In this document: in pieces, positions 5,298 to 12,722 of the stretch
Numbering within the stretch: the stretch's first letter is position 1
How the letters are laid out: each line of letters opens with the position of its first letter
From: Candidatus Omnitrophota bacterium
Lineage (GTDB): Bacteria > Omnitrophota > Gorgyraeia > Zapsychrales > Zapsychraceae
Length of the DNA: 14,952 nt
Direction of reading: 5' to 3'
Assembly: GCA_018062515.1 (NCBI GenBank)
Contig: JAGOSC010000056.1
Coordinates: forward strand, 1-14,952
Notes under the pieces: model-generated
What the model was told of the DNA's origin: nothing
The model's input: only the letters and a program-made list of their open reading frames with translations
Databases searched by the model: none
Program-made: the position numbers and the translations under genes

Positions 5298-8108
5298 ATG
5301 AAAAATGGTTCTAAAATCTTTAAAGCAATAATACTAGTTTTTATACTAACGTCCAATACATCAGCAAAAGAATACACATCCGCAGCAAAAGAATACACAT
5401 CCGCATCAAAACAAGACACCTCTTCTCCTAATAAATATGTTCCTGGAGAAATTATTGTTAAATTCAAGTCTGATACTGATGTTGATTCCCTTAATAACTC
5501 TTTATATCGGCAATTCAACATAAAGCCTGAAGACATAAAACGGCTATTTCCGGCGATGGAAATAACAAATGCCTATGGAAATTTTGAACGTGTTAAATCC
5601 ACCCAGGAAATGATTGAGGAAACACAGGCAAAATATCCAAAACGTTCCGGTAAAAATACTGTGCCTGTAAAAAATTTAGAAAATATTGTGGTGATTAAAG
5701 TACCCGCCGGCCGGGAACAAGAAGCTGTGCAGACTTTCCGGCAAGATTCTTCCATAGAATATGCAGAATTGAATATTGTCTATCAGCCATTTCAACCAGA
5801 CCCTTCTGGTAGTAGGCAATTACCACGGTATAAACCGAATGATCCGTACTTTCCTTCTCAATGGGCTCTCAAGAAAATGAAGGCTCACCAGGCCTGGAAT
5901 TTATTCTCCAATCCAGCCCGTATCGGTAAAGGAATTTTGATCGCTGTTTTAGATACGGGAGTAGCCCATTACAATTCTGAATTAGCTGAAAATATTTGGC
6001 TCAACCCCGGTGAACTCTCAGGTGGTGATTTGAATAATGATGGTGAAGTAACCCTTCAAGAATTATCCCAGCACCCTCTATTTCCTCTAACTGATAACAA
6101 TCAAAACGGTTATCTCGATCCTGGCGACATATTTGGAACACCTTTTGAAAATGGTGTTGACAGTGACAGTAATGGTCATATTGATGATTTTGTGGGCTGG
6201 GATTTTGGTTCCGATCCGGTTGATAATAATCCTGCAGGAGAAGCTGATTGGCATGGAACAAATGTAGCTGGCGCGGCATCAGCCGTAACCAACAATCTTT
6301 TCGATATTGCCGGAACAAGCTGGTATTCACGTATTTTGCCTATCAGTGTCTATCGTACTCCTTGCTTTAGCGCCGACTGTTTTACTAGCAGTAATGTGGC
6401 CCAGGGGATTATTTATTCAGCCAATCAAGGCGCGGATATTATTAATATGAGTTTTGGAGAAGGAATGTGGCCGTCAGGAGAACCATCCCAAATTGTTGAA
6501 GAAGCTCTTATTTATGCCAGTCATTTAGGTGTTATTCCCATTGCCGCGGCCGGGAATGACAGCACAGATCATTATTATTATCCAGCGGCCTATCGTCAGG
6601 TTATATCCGTCGGTGCAACCGATAGTAATGATACTTTAGCAGATTTTTCCAATTATGGTTCATGGGTGGACATTGCCGCTCCTGGAAAAGATGTCCTTTG
6701 TCTAGGAGGACTAATTACATCCGGGACTTCGTTTTCAGCCCCTTCTACGGCGGGAGTAGTAGCCTTATTGCTTTCGCATCATCAAAATTTGGGTTCCGGT
6801 ATATTACGCGTTGATATAGTTCGTTATATATTGCGTAATACAGCTGATCCTATTGAAGATTATATCGACCCTGGAACACATCTTGTTCATTCCATTGATA
6901 GAGGCCGAGTTAATGCCCTTAGTGCCTTGGCAGAGGATGGTTCTTTGCGATTATTAGCCAGAATTCATAATTTGCTTACAATTTATTCCTCAATCCCGGA
7001 TATTGTCGACATTCATGGCTTGGCCGCGGGAGATGATTTCAATAACTACACGCTTTATTACAAAGAAAAATATAACTCAAGTCAACGAGTTCAAATCGGC
7101 CAAACACAATATGAGCCGGTTTATTATGGTAATTTAATCACGGATTGGGATACTTCTCAGTTACCTCAAGGATTTTATGAACTAATACTGGAAATCAAAA
7201 ATGCAGAAGGAACTCTCACAACCACAGATAAATTAGATTTTGCTAAATTCGATTTTTTTGTTCCTCACACCCATACAACCATTCAACAAGCCATTGATGC
7301 GTCTAGTCATCACAATGTTATTTTTGTTGATAAAGGGTCTTATAATGAAAATATTAATTTTAAAGGCAAGGCTATAACCCTAAAAAGCCGGTTAGGAGCA
7401 GGTATTAATGGTGGGTCTAATCACGCTGTAACGTTTAATAGCGGGGAAAGACACGATTCTATATTGGATGGCTTTACTCTTAATTCAAATATATTTAGCG
7501 GTTCTGGCGGGGCAATTTTTATCGATGGGGCTTCCCCTACTATTAAGAATAACAATATAACTTACAGTATTTCTGCGGATGGCGGCGCGGGCATAAGGTG
7601 TCAAAATAATGCCTCGCCTTTAATCATAGATAATGTGATTAGTGATAATGCTACATTTCAAAACAGCGGCGGCGGGATAGCGTGTTTTGATTCTTCTCCA
7701 GTTTTAATTAATAACACAATATCACGAAACCGGGCTATTCAGAGAGGCGGAGGGATTTATCTGGCAGGAAACAGCCACATAAAAATGTTTAATTCCATTA
7801 TCTGGGACAACTACGCGCCTATTGATCCGAACATTTCGATTGAGCCAAACAGTACCGCAAGCATTAAATATTCCGACATACAGGGCGGTTGGCCCGGACC
7901 AGGAAATATAAACAGTAACCCTGGATTTATCGGTGGTGGTCATTTAGGAGTCGGATCTCCATGCATTGACGCAGGTGACGGTAATCATGCGCCGGCTTCG
8001 GATTTAGATGGCCGCTTGCGTTATGATGATCCAAATATTACGAATACAGGAATCGGTAATCCTGATTACACCGACATGGGGGCTTATGAACGTCAAACTT
8101 CGCAATAA
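5298..8108 (+). CDS. Secreted subtilisin-family (S8) serine protease with beta-helix C-terminal half
   Basis: A 936-aa modular exoprotein, the only plus-strand gene here. Domains in order (numbered from the ATG at 5298): signal peptide 1-23 ending NTSA; a short AKEYTSA tandem repeat; a propeptide (about 48-165, PGEIIVKFKSD); and the peptidase domain (about 170-545). The peptidase has an intact triad and oxyanion residue: Asp219 (AVLDTGV), His319 (DWHGTNVAG), Asn420 (AAAGND) and Ser478 (SGTSFSAP). Between Asp and His lie three EF-hand-like calcium loops (about 244-255 DLNNDGEVTLQE, 266-277, 288-299). A linker domain precedes a right-handed beta-helix region from about 656, with repeats such as SPTIKNNNIT and SPVLINNTIS. 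The end (SPCIDAG, then DLDGR and DMGAYE) matches the choice-of-anchor Q type C-terminus. An upstream in-frame TTG (5271) is possible, but the ATG gives the better signal peptide. It diverges from the HspR-like gene. Substrate unknown. Confidence 0.9.
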   Translation: MKNGSKIFKAIILVFILTSNTSAKEYTSAAKEYTSASKQDTSSPNKYVPGEIIVKFKSDTDVDSLNNSLYRQFNIKPEDIKRLFPAMEITNAYGNFERVKSTQEMIEETQAKYPKRSGKNTVPVKNLENIVVIKVPAGREQEAVQTFRQDSSIEYAELNIVYQPFQPDPSGSRQLPRYKPNDPYFPSQWALKKMKAHQAWNLFSNPARIGKGILIAVLDTGVAHYNSELAENIWLNPGELSGGDLNNDGEVTLQELSQHPLFPLTDNNQNGYLDPGDIFGTPFENGVDSDSNGHIDDFVGWDFGSDPVDNNPAGEADWHGTNVAGAASAVTNNLFDIAGTSWYSRILPISVYRTPCFSADCFTSSNVAQGIIYSANQGADIINMSFGEGMWPSGEPSQIVEEALIYASHLGVIPIAAAGNDSTDHYYYPAAYRQVISVGATDSNDTLADFSNYGSWVDIAAPGKDVLCLGGLITSGTSFSAPSTAGVVALLLSHHQNLGSGILRVDIVRYILRNTADPIEDYIDPGTHLVHSIDRGRVNALSALAEDGSLRLLARIHNLLTIYSSIPDIVDIHGLAAGDDFNNYTLYYKEKYNSSQRVQIGQTQYEPVYYGNLITDWDTSQLPQGFYELILEIKNAEGTLTTTDKLDFAKFDFFVPHTHTTIQQAIDASSHHNVIFVDKGSYNENINFKGKAITLKSRLGAGINGGSNHAVTFNSGERHDSILDGFTLNSNIFSGSGGAIFIDGASPTIKNNNITYSISADGGAGIRCQNNASPLIIDNVISDNATFQNSGGGIACFDSSPVLINNTISRNRAIQRGGGIYLAGNSHIKMFNSIIWDNYAPIDPNISIEPNSTASIKYSDIQGGWPGPGNINSNPGFIGGGHLGVGSPCIDAGDGNHAPASDLDGRLRYDDPNITNTGIGNPDYTDMGAYERQTSQ
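5364..5405 (+). repeat. 21-bp tandem duplication in the protease gene
   Basis: Two exact head-to-tail copies of a 21-bp unit (5364-5384 and 5385-5405) encode AKEYTSA twice. A third, diverged unit (SKQDTSS) follows. The copies sit directly after the signal peptide in what should be a flexible pre-propeptide linker. The frame is kept. Perfect identity suggests a recent slippage event. Confidence 0.9.
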
Positions 8109-8128
8109 AACTTATCTGACGTAAAAAT

Positions 8129-9385
8129 CTATTTTAAATTTGTAAATTTTCCAGCGATATTGGTAGGAACGGTCGCGCGGATATTGATTTTATCGTTGTA
8201 ATATTTTATGGAAAGCACTTCACCTTCTTCATGAACCAAACTGACTAAATCCATACGGTGAATAGGAACGTCGACATTAATCTCGACAAATAATCCTGAT
8301 AACAATTCAGCAATTTTATCCAGCAATATATCTATTCCTTGATTTTGAATAGCCGAAATACATACCGCATGTTCAAAATTCTTAGTGAAATCCCGCAACC
8401 AACTAAGATCACTCAAACGGTCAATTTTATTGAACACGAGTAAGGTCGGTTTATCTAAAGCCTTAAGCTCCTCCAAAACTTCTTTAACAGCGTCGAACAT
8501 TTGCCTAAAATTCGGATGGCTGATATCCACAACATGTAAAAGCAAATCAGCATCTTTGACCTCTTCTAAGGTCGCCTTAAACGATTCAATCAAATTATGC
8601 GGCAATTCATGGATAAACCCGACGGTGTCTGAAAGGGTTATTTTTTGATGATTAGGCAAGACAAATTGACGGGTTAAAGAATCCAGCGTTGTAAACATTC
8701 CGTCCTTAGTTTTCTGATCCGCACCAGTCAAAAGATTTAATAAAGTTGACTTACCCGCATTGGTGTACCCGACGAGCGAAACGGTTGGAACTCCGGTTTT
8801 AAATCTCTTTTTACGGCCGGTCTGACGGTTCTGTACGATTAATTTTAATTCCTTTTTTAATCGAGTAATACGATCAGCAATCCGTCGGCGATCGAGCTCA
8901 AGTTTCGTTTCGCCTGGACCTAATGTTCCAAGGCCACCACCGATTCGGGACAATTCCACTCCATGTCCGACGAGACGAGGTAAAAGATATTCTAATTGAG
9001 CCAATTCGACTTGCATCTTGCCTTCTTGACTTTTCGCGTTTCTCGCAAAAATATCCAAGATCAATTGGGTGCGATCAATTGTTTTTACCTTGAGCACCTC
9101 TTCCAGATTCCGAATATGACTACCCTTTAATTCATGACTAAAGATAACCGTATCAATTTTATGGAGCTCGCATAAAGCGAGAATATCCGCCACTTTGCTA
9201 TCACCGATAAGATTCTTTGCCGTCGGTTGCCGCACATTACAAATCAAACTTTCCGTAACCACTGCACCAGCCGCCTTAACTAACTCTTCCATTTCTAACA
9301 ATTCGTCTGGACTCGTCCACTCAGAGCGTTCTTTTTTTAAATCGACGATGACGATCAAAACCTTTTCTAAAGTTTGTTTACTCAA
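8129..9385 (-). CDS. hflX: GTPase HflX (ribosome-splitting factor)
   Basis: A 418-aa GTPase of the HflX family, which binds the large ribosomal subunit and splits stalled ribosomes under stress, including heat. The N-terminal HflX domain (about 1-185) contains the glycine-rich segment GGGLGTLGPGETKLE (149-163) and a helical linker. The G domain follows with G1 GYTNAGKST (206-214), the G2 region FTTLDS, G3 DTVG (253-256), G4 NKID (319-322) and G5 SA (344-345). A C-terminal domain of about 50 residues completes it. In the glycine-rich segment the usual Arg before GPGET is Leu here. The start is TTG with a GAGGGTG ribosome site; the next ATG would remove the first beta strand. It follows miaA by 13 bp, the familiar miaA-hflX neighbourhood (E. 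coli has hfq between; here it is absent). Confidence 0.97.
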   Translation of the reverse strand: MSKQTLEKVLIVIVDLKKERSEWTSPDELLEMEELVKAAGAVVTESLICNVRQPTAKNLIGDSKVADILALCELHKIDTVIFSHELKGSHIRNLEEVLKVKTIDRTQLILDIFARNAKSQEGKMQVELAQLEYLLPRLVGHGVELSRIGGGLGTLGPGETKLELDRRRIADRITRLKKELKLIVQNRQTGRKKRFKTGVPTVSLVGYTNAGKSTLLNLLTGADQKTKDGMFTTLDSLTRQFVLPNHQKITLSDTVGFIHELPHNLIESFKATLEEVKDADLLLHVVDISHPNFRQMFDAVKEVLEELKALDKPTLLVFNKIDRLSDLSWLRDFTKNFEHAVCISAIQNQGIDILLDKIAELLSGLFVEINVDVPIHRMDLVSLVHEEGEVLSIKYYNDKINIRATVPTNIAGKFTNLK

Positions 9386-9398
9386 TTCACCCTCATTT

Positions 9399-10322
9399 TC
9401 ATAAACCAGTTGTTTCTTTAATTAAATTAACAATTTTTCCCGTTTCTCGAGGGGATGAAAATTCCAACCACTGTATGCGCCCTTCTTTTCTGAACCAGGT
9501 TAATTGTCTCTTCGCATATCGCCGGGTATTTTGTTTCATTAAATTTTTCGCGGTATCTAAATCGTGTTCACCTTTTAAATAACCTTGAACTTCCTTAATG
9601 CCGATCATTCCGGCCGCACTTGGACTTAACGGCATGGCATCTAACTTTTTTATTTCCTCGATCAGTCCGGCATCAAACATCATGTCTACTCTTTTATTAA
9701 TGTGATCGTATAACAAATCCCTCGGACAATTTAACCCAATGATTGTTATATCATACTTTCCCCAAATACCTTCGCATTCCTGCTGTTTTTCGGATATAGG
9801 CCGGCCTAAAAGCATACTCACTTCAAGCGCGCGAATAACTTTTTTGACATCATTCGGATGAATTTTCTTGGCCGCCATCGGATCGACGCTGATTAAACGA
9901 TCATAGAGATATTCATTCCCGAATTCTTCAGCCTCCTGCTTTAATTCTTCCCGAAGCTTTATATCCGGCTCGCCACCTTTAAAAATCCCGTCTAATAGTA
10001 TCTTCATATATAAACCGCTTCCTCCGACGACTAATGGCAGTTGACCTTCTTTGATAATCGATTCAATCGCCTGATTCGACATCCGATAAAATTGTGAAAC
10101 ATCGAATTGATCTTTCAAAGAAATAATATTAATTAAATGATGCGGGACACGCGCTAAAATATCCGATGAGGGCTTATTACTGGCGATCGTGATCTCTTTA
10201 TAAACTTGTGTAGAGTCACAGGAAATAATTTGAGATGGGGTTATTTGAACGATTTCCATCGCAATATTTGACTTTCCAATCGCGGTGGGCCCGACAATAA
10301 ATACGATTTTTTTTGAACTCAT
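9399..10322 (-). CDS. miaA: tRNA dimethylallyltransferase MiaA
   Basis: A 307-aa enzyme that transfers the dimethylallyl group from DMAPP to N6 of A37 in tRNAs reading UNN codons, the first step of ms2i6A37 formation. Visible motifs are the P-loop GPTAIGKS (11-18), DSTQVY (36-41, with the catalytic Asp at 36), VPHHLI (59-64), the VVGGSGLYMK segment (98-107; the family usually has GGTGLY), and the C-terminal RYAKRQLTWFRK, which contacts tRNA. Length and motifs are normal for the family. It begins 4 bp after the SPOR-domain gene and is followed after 13 bp by hflX, so the three probably form one operon. Confidence 0.97.
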   Translation of the reverse strand: MSSKKIVFIVGPTAIGKSNIAMEIVQITPSQIISCDSTQVYKEITIASNKPSSDILARVPHHLINIISLKDQFDVSQFYRMSNQAIESIIKEGQLPLVVGGSGLYMKILLDGIFKGGEPDIKLREELKQEAEEFGNEYLYDRLISVDPMAAKKIHPNDVKKVIRALEVSMLLGRPISEKQQECEGIWGKYDITIIGLNCPRDLLYDHINKRVDMMFDAGLIEEIKKLDAMPLSPSAAGMIGIKEVQGYLKGEHDLDTAKNLMKQNTRRYAKRQLTWFRKEGRIQWLEFSSPRETGKIVNLIKETTGL

Positions 10323-10326
10323 AAAA

Positions 10327-11088
10327 TTAAGGGTAAATCGAGGCAGGATAACCTAATTTGGTCAATTTTGATTTTAAATGTTCCGCATCTTCTAAAATGC
10401 TGATTTGCCCGACGCGGACACGATAAAACTTTATGTTATTGCGGTCGGTGGTTTCCACAATATACGCATAATGATTTTCATTCTTTAACACTTCCACCAT
10501 CTGTTCGGCGCGAGCGCGGTCGACGAAGGCGCCTATCTGAACCGCGAAATATTGTTTCTCTTCCAACAATTGAAGAGCGATATTATATTCGAAACTGTCG
10601 GGGAAATTCTCAATGATTTGCTTAATGTACCATTTGGCTTCATCCCATTCGGTCAGCTTTAAGTTTATTCTCGCCCCTTTTAAATAAATCAAACTCAAAA
10701 ATTCTGATTGAGGACTCAGCTGAAGTAATTTTTTTAATGCCTTACGCGATGCTTTATATTTTTCTTGCTGATAATAACATTCGATAAGGCCTATGAAGGC
10801 CTTATCTCTAATTTCCGCCGGCGGATCGTGGCGAATCAGATTCTTAAATACTTTGGCTGATTTTGAGTATTCTTCCAGCCGAAGATGGCTGAGCCCAAGA
10901 TAATACTTAGCGACGAAGGCCGTGTCCTTCTTAACCACGGCATAATGAAGTACATCTGTGGCCAATTTTTTTGAAAGAACAAAATCTTCTTTCATAATGG
11001 CTGTTTCTACTTCCGTAATATCCGAAAAGGACGTACTGACGAGAAGGAAAGAAAAGAAAAGGCTAATAAAGTATGGCGTTAATTTCAC
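10327..11088 (-). CDS. Secreted TPR-repeat protein with C-terminal SPOR domain
   Basis: A 253-aa envelope protein. Residues 1-22 form a signal peptide (YFISLFFSFLLVSTSFS). Residues about 25-175 are helical repeats of TPR type (AKYYLGLSHLRLEEYSKSAK, AFIGLIECYYQQEKYKASRK, and a third near 137-162). Residues about 178-253 are a SPOR domain (YFAVQIGAFVDRARAEQMVE ... FYRVRVG ... LGYPASIY), a fold that binds denuded glycan strands of peptidoglycan, often at division septa. The TPR part probably holds a partner protein. The start is GTG, with no obvious Shine-Dalgarno; no better in-frame start preserves the signal peptide. It is tightly followed by miaA (4 bp), so transcription is probably shared although the functions differ. 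The specific role is inferred from domains only. Confidence 0.85.
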   Translation of the reverse strand: MKLTPYFISLFFSFLLVSTSFSDITEVETAIMKEDFVLSKKLATDVLHYAVVKKDTAFVAKYYLGLSHLRLEEYSKSAKVFKNLIRHDPPAEIRDKAFIGLIECYYQQEKYKASRKALKKLLQLSPQSEFLSLIYLKGARINLKLTEWDEAKWYIKQIIENFPDSFEYNIALQLLEEKQYFAVQIGAFVDRARAEQMVEVLKNENHYAYIVETTDRNNIKFYRVRVGQISILEDAEHLKSKLTKLGYPASIYP

Positions 11089-11144
11089 GCAGATATCGTA
11101 TCAAAAATAGATATGAATTTCTACCAAAAAGAAAAAGACAGAAC

Positions 11145-11567
11145 TTATTGGCCGACATTCTCCGCTGCTATGATGCTTGTTGCGGTGCTTGTGTCCATTG
11201 ATGCAAACGTAATATCCACACGGTCACCCTGGACGAAGGATCCCAGCGTACTTGGATCCGACACTCGTGTAGTTATACTGTTTCCGGTCGTCAACTCTCT
11301 TATGGTGACCTTTTGTGCTTTCGCATCAACCGAAAGAATATCTCCACGGACAATATGAACGGCATCATTGGGCCACTTTGAAAGTGATTCACCGGTAGGC
11401 GAAGCCGACCTCTGCTGACGATGAACGGAATTCGTGGCACTTGTTTCATCTGGCAAAAGGGACTGCAATGAATTCGGAGAAGTAGATTTTTGGTTACAAC
11501 CCGCAAAAATTCCGACGAAGATTAGAATTATTATCCATTTTCCAAACAATTTGTGATTGACTGGCAT
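11145..11567 (-). CDS. Small outer-membrane-type lipoprotein
   Basis: A 140-aa protein with a lipoprotein signal peptide: a hydrophobic stretch (WIIILIFVGI) ending in the lipobox FAGC, with the lipidated Cys at residue 24. Next comes a low-complexity Ser/Thr/Gln-rich linker (about 25-60), then a compact C-terminal domain (about 66-130) with alternating beta pattern: HIVRGDILSVDAKAQKVTIR, a turn, then GDRVDITF. This resembles the small beta-barrel repeats of DUF5666-type proteins, but I cannot assign the family surely. An AAGGGA ribosome site precedes the ATG. It follows the DUF2934 gene by 18 bp and is probably in the same operon. Function unknown. Confidence 0.75.
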   Translation of the reverse strand: MPVNHKLFGKWIIILIFVGIFAGCNQKSTSPNSLQSLLPDETSATNSVHRQQRSASPTGESLSKWPNDAVHIVRGDILSVDAKAQKVTIRELTTGNSITTRVSDPSTLGSFVQGDRVDITFASMDTSTATSIIAAENVGQ

Positions 11568-11585
11568 GATCGTCCCTTTGTTGTG

Positions 11586-11810
11586 TTAATAGGAACTGTC
11601 TTGGGACAACAGCTTTTTGGCTTGTATCCAATCATCCAACTCATGCCCGGGTTGAAAACCTCTTTTTTCTGCTAATTGATAAGCCCGTTTACGGATTTGC
11701 TCTTCATTTTCCGATGACAAATTACGCGCCCATTTGTCTATATTTGAATCTTCTTGAAAAGTTTCGTCATTTCTTGTTTGTTTATAATCTCTTTGAGTGG
11801 TATTTTTCAT
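11586..11810 (-). CDS. DUF2934-domain small protein
   Basis: A 74-aa soluble, highly charged protein. The second half (EEQIRKRAYQLAEKRGFQPG then HELDDWIQAKKLL) matches DUF2934: a helix with R-A-Y-x-L-x-x-x-R-G, a short G-containing turn, and a second helix with D-W-x-x-A. No function is established for the family. I placed the start at 11810, where a GGGAG ribosome site (11818-11822) lies 7 nt upstream; the longer frame from 11828 would put this site inside the gene. The 16 bp around this start are identical to those at hsp20. It probably shares a transcript with the lipoprotein gene 18 bp downstream. Confidence 0.75.
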   Translation of the reverse strand: MKNTTQRDYKQTRNDETFQEDSNIDKWARNLSSENEEQIRKRAYQLAEKRGFQPGHELDDWIQAKKLLSQDSSY

Positions 11811-11834
11811 GTTCATTCTCCCGTTCATTTATCC

Positions 11835-11857
11835 TTCCGCCATGATATATGGCGGAA
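11835..11857. other. Perfect 9-bp hairpin between DoxX-like and DUF2934 genes
   Basis: TTCCGCCAT (11835-11843) and ATGGCGGAA (11849-11857) pair perfectly around a 5-nt loop GATAT, giving a GC-rich stem in an AT-rich gap. On the coding (minus) strand it lies 18 nt after the DoxX-like stop and is followed by GGATAAATG rather than a U-tract. It is therefore a candidate mRNA-processing or attenuation structure, not a clear intrinsic terminator. Confidence 0.5.
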
Positions 11858-11874
11858 ACAAGGTCCGCCTTCGT

Positions 11875-12261
11875 TTAATTTGTACTATATTCTTTCGCTA
11901 AGCATCCCAAAGCTAATGCCCCTAACGATAAACCAAAATCTCTTAATGCGATGTCATAAAATCCCGGAATACTTAACAAGTTTATTATAATCAGCCATAA
12001 CCAAACAGCGACGAGATAGGCCCCATACCTTGGTTTCGCGGCCACGATGATCCCGACGATAATCTCGATAACGCCAACAACTTTCATAAAAAAATCAGCG
12101 TTCATAGGGCTGATGATCGGGGATAGATAAACATTCCAATTGATGAGAATATGTGAAAATTTGTCAATGCCGGCGAAGAGGGGAAGAACAATGTAGCCAA
12201 TATGCAGAATTTTATAAGCGCGGTAAGAAGGCTGATTGGAAGCGACTAAAGTCGTCGGCAT
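11875..12261 (-). CDS. DoxX-like four-helix membrane protein
   Basis: A 128-aa integral membrane protein with four predicted hydrophobic helices at about 17-31, 57-75, 79-98 and 109-122. The sequence pattern (GIDKF in the first helix, a conserved N-W-x-x-Y-L-S-P loop, and D-I-A-L-R-D-F-G-L-S-L-G-A-L-A-L before the last helix) matches a family of small DoxX-related membrane proteins found widely in bacteria. Relatives of DoxX have been tied to quinone or thiol redox and detoxification, but no activity is established for this subgroup. It lies 15 bp downstream of the second DUF1540-type gene. Confidence 0.78.
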   Translation of the reverse strand: MPTTLVASNQPSYRAYKILHIGYIVLPLFAGIDKFSHILINWNVYLSPIISPMNADFFMKVVGVIEIIVGIIVAAKPRYGAYLVAVWLWLIIINLLSIPGFYDIALRDFGLSLGALALGCLAKEYSTN

Positions 12262-12276
12262 AATGATCCCCTTAAA

Positions 12277-12411
12277 TTAAATGTGCTTTATTTTAAATGT
12301 GTCACACTCTGGTTTGGTCTCATGTAATGAAACGTTAATACCCTGCGCGGTGCATTCAAAAGAATCATTGTGAACGCATATGCCATTTTTTACATGCTCC
12401 GACGGAACCAA
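12277..12411 (-). CDS. Second DUF1540-type Cys-rich mini-protein (degenerate)
   Basis: A frame of 44 codons with TTG at 12411 (alternatively GTG at 12423, giving 48 aa) and TAA at 12277-12279. The translation contains ICVHNDSFECTAQGINV and PECDTF. It parallels the gene just upstream (ECGYNDYKECHAGAITV, LCDTF) and the DUF1540 pattern C-x4-C-x-Y/H-N-x5-C-x-A ... C-x-T-F. The first of the four expected cysteines is missing (only Cys12, 20 and 36 remain), there is a two-residue insertion, and the start is non-ATG. It may be a decaying paralogue or a three-Cys variant. GGAGA lies just before the TTG. It sits 16 bp after the first copy and 15 bp before the DoxX-like gene. Confidence 0.55.
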   Translation of the reverse strand: MVPSEHVKNGICVHNDSFECTAQGINVSLHETKPECDTFKIKHI

Positions 12412-12427
12412 TATTCTCCACACCGCC

Positions 12428-12574
12428 CTATATTATTGCTTTTAAAAAAAAAGTATCACAAAGGGGCTCTGGTCCATCGACGGTAATAGCCCCGGCGTGG
12501 CATTCTTTATAATCGTTATAACCACATTCGAACACACTGCAGAAAAGAACATGCGGCATACTTTGGGTTTTCAT
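12428..12574 (-). CDS. DUF1540-type Cys-rich mini-protein
   Basis: A 48-aa protein too short for common gene callers. It has four cysteines (12, 17, 25, 39) in the order C-S-V-F-E-C-G-Y-N-x4-C-H-A-x2-I-x-V-D-G-P-x-P-x-C-D-T-F. This is the DUF1540 layout, a tiny domain thought to bind a metal through its cysteines. A strong GGGAGG ribosome site (12581-12586) lies 6 nt before the ATG at 12574. Another in-frame ATG at 12578-12580 abuts that site and is not usable. A degenerate second copy follows 16 bp downstream. Its role is unknown; metal or redox sensing is a guess from the cysteines. Confidence 0.78.
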   Translation of the reverse strand: MKTQSMPHVLFCSVFECGYNDYKECHAGAITVDGPEPLCDTFFLKAII

Positions 12575-12596
12575 CGTCATCCTCCCGAACTAAACA

Positions 12597-12710
12597 TCCT
12601 TCTAGAATATGGACTAACAGATTTCCGCTTGGGGAATCGGGTTTATCATTTAATAATTCAGTACCCACTGTTATTTTACGCTCGGTCGACGTATCCATAT
12701 TCCAGAAGGA
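12597..12710. repeat. 17-bp inverted repeat bracketing an 80-bp core
   Basis: TCCTTCTAGAATATGGA (12597-12613) is the reverse complement of TCCATATTCCAGAAGGA (12694-12710) at 16 of 17 positions, with 80 bp between. A smaller nested pair, TAACAG (12615-12620) and CTGTTA (12668-12673), lies inside. The element sits between the Spy-like gene and the DUF1540 pair. It could be a long RNA stem or a short MITE-like relic; it carries no credible gene of its own. Confidence 0.7.
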
Positions 12711-12722
12711 CGGAATTTAACT

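Noticed and set aside
6001..6330. Long antisense frames within the protease and clpB genes
   Set aside because: They are shadows of strongly supported coding sequence, with no ribosome sites and low-complexity His/Gln-rich or random translations.
12516..12698. Minus-strand frame of 60 codons (MDTSTERKITVG...)
   Set aside because: It overlaps the convincing DUF1540-type gene in another frame, has only a weak ribosome site, and its start falls in the inverted repeat arm. No family is recognisable.
12597..12710. Insertion sequence with terminal inverted repeats
   Set aside because: The 80-bp core cannot encode a transposase and no target-site duplication directly flanks the arms. It is kept only as an unexplained inverted repeat.
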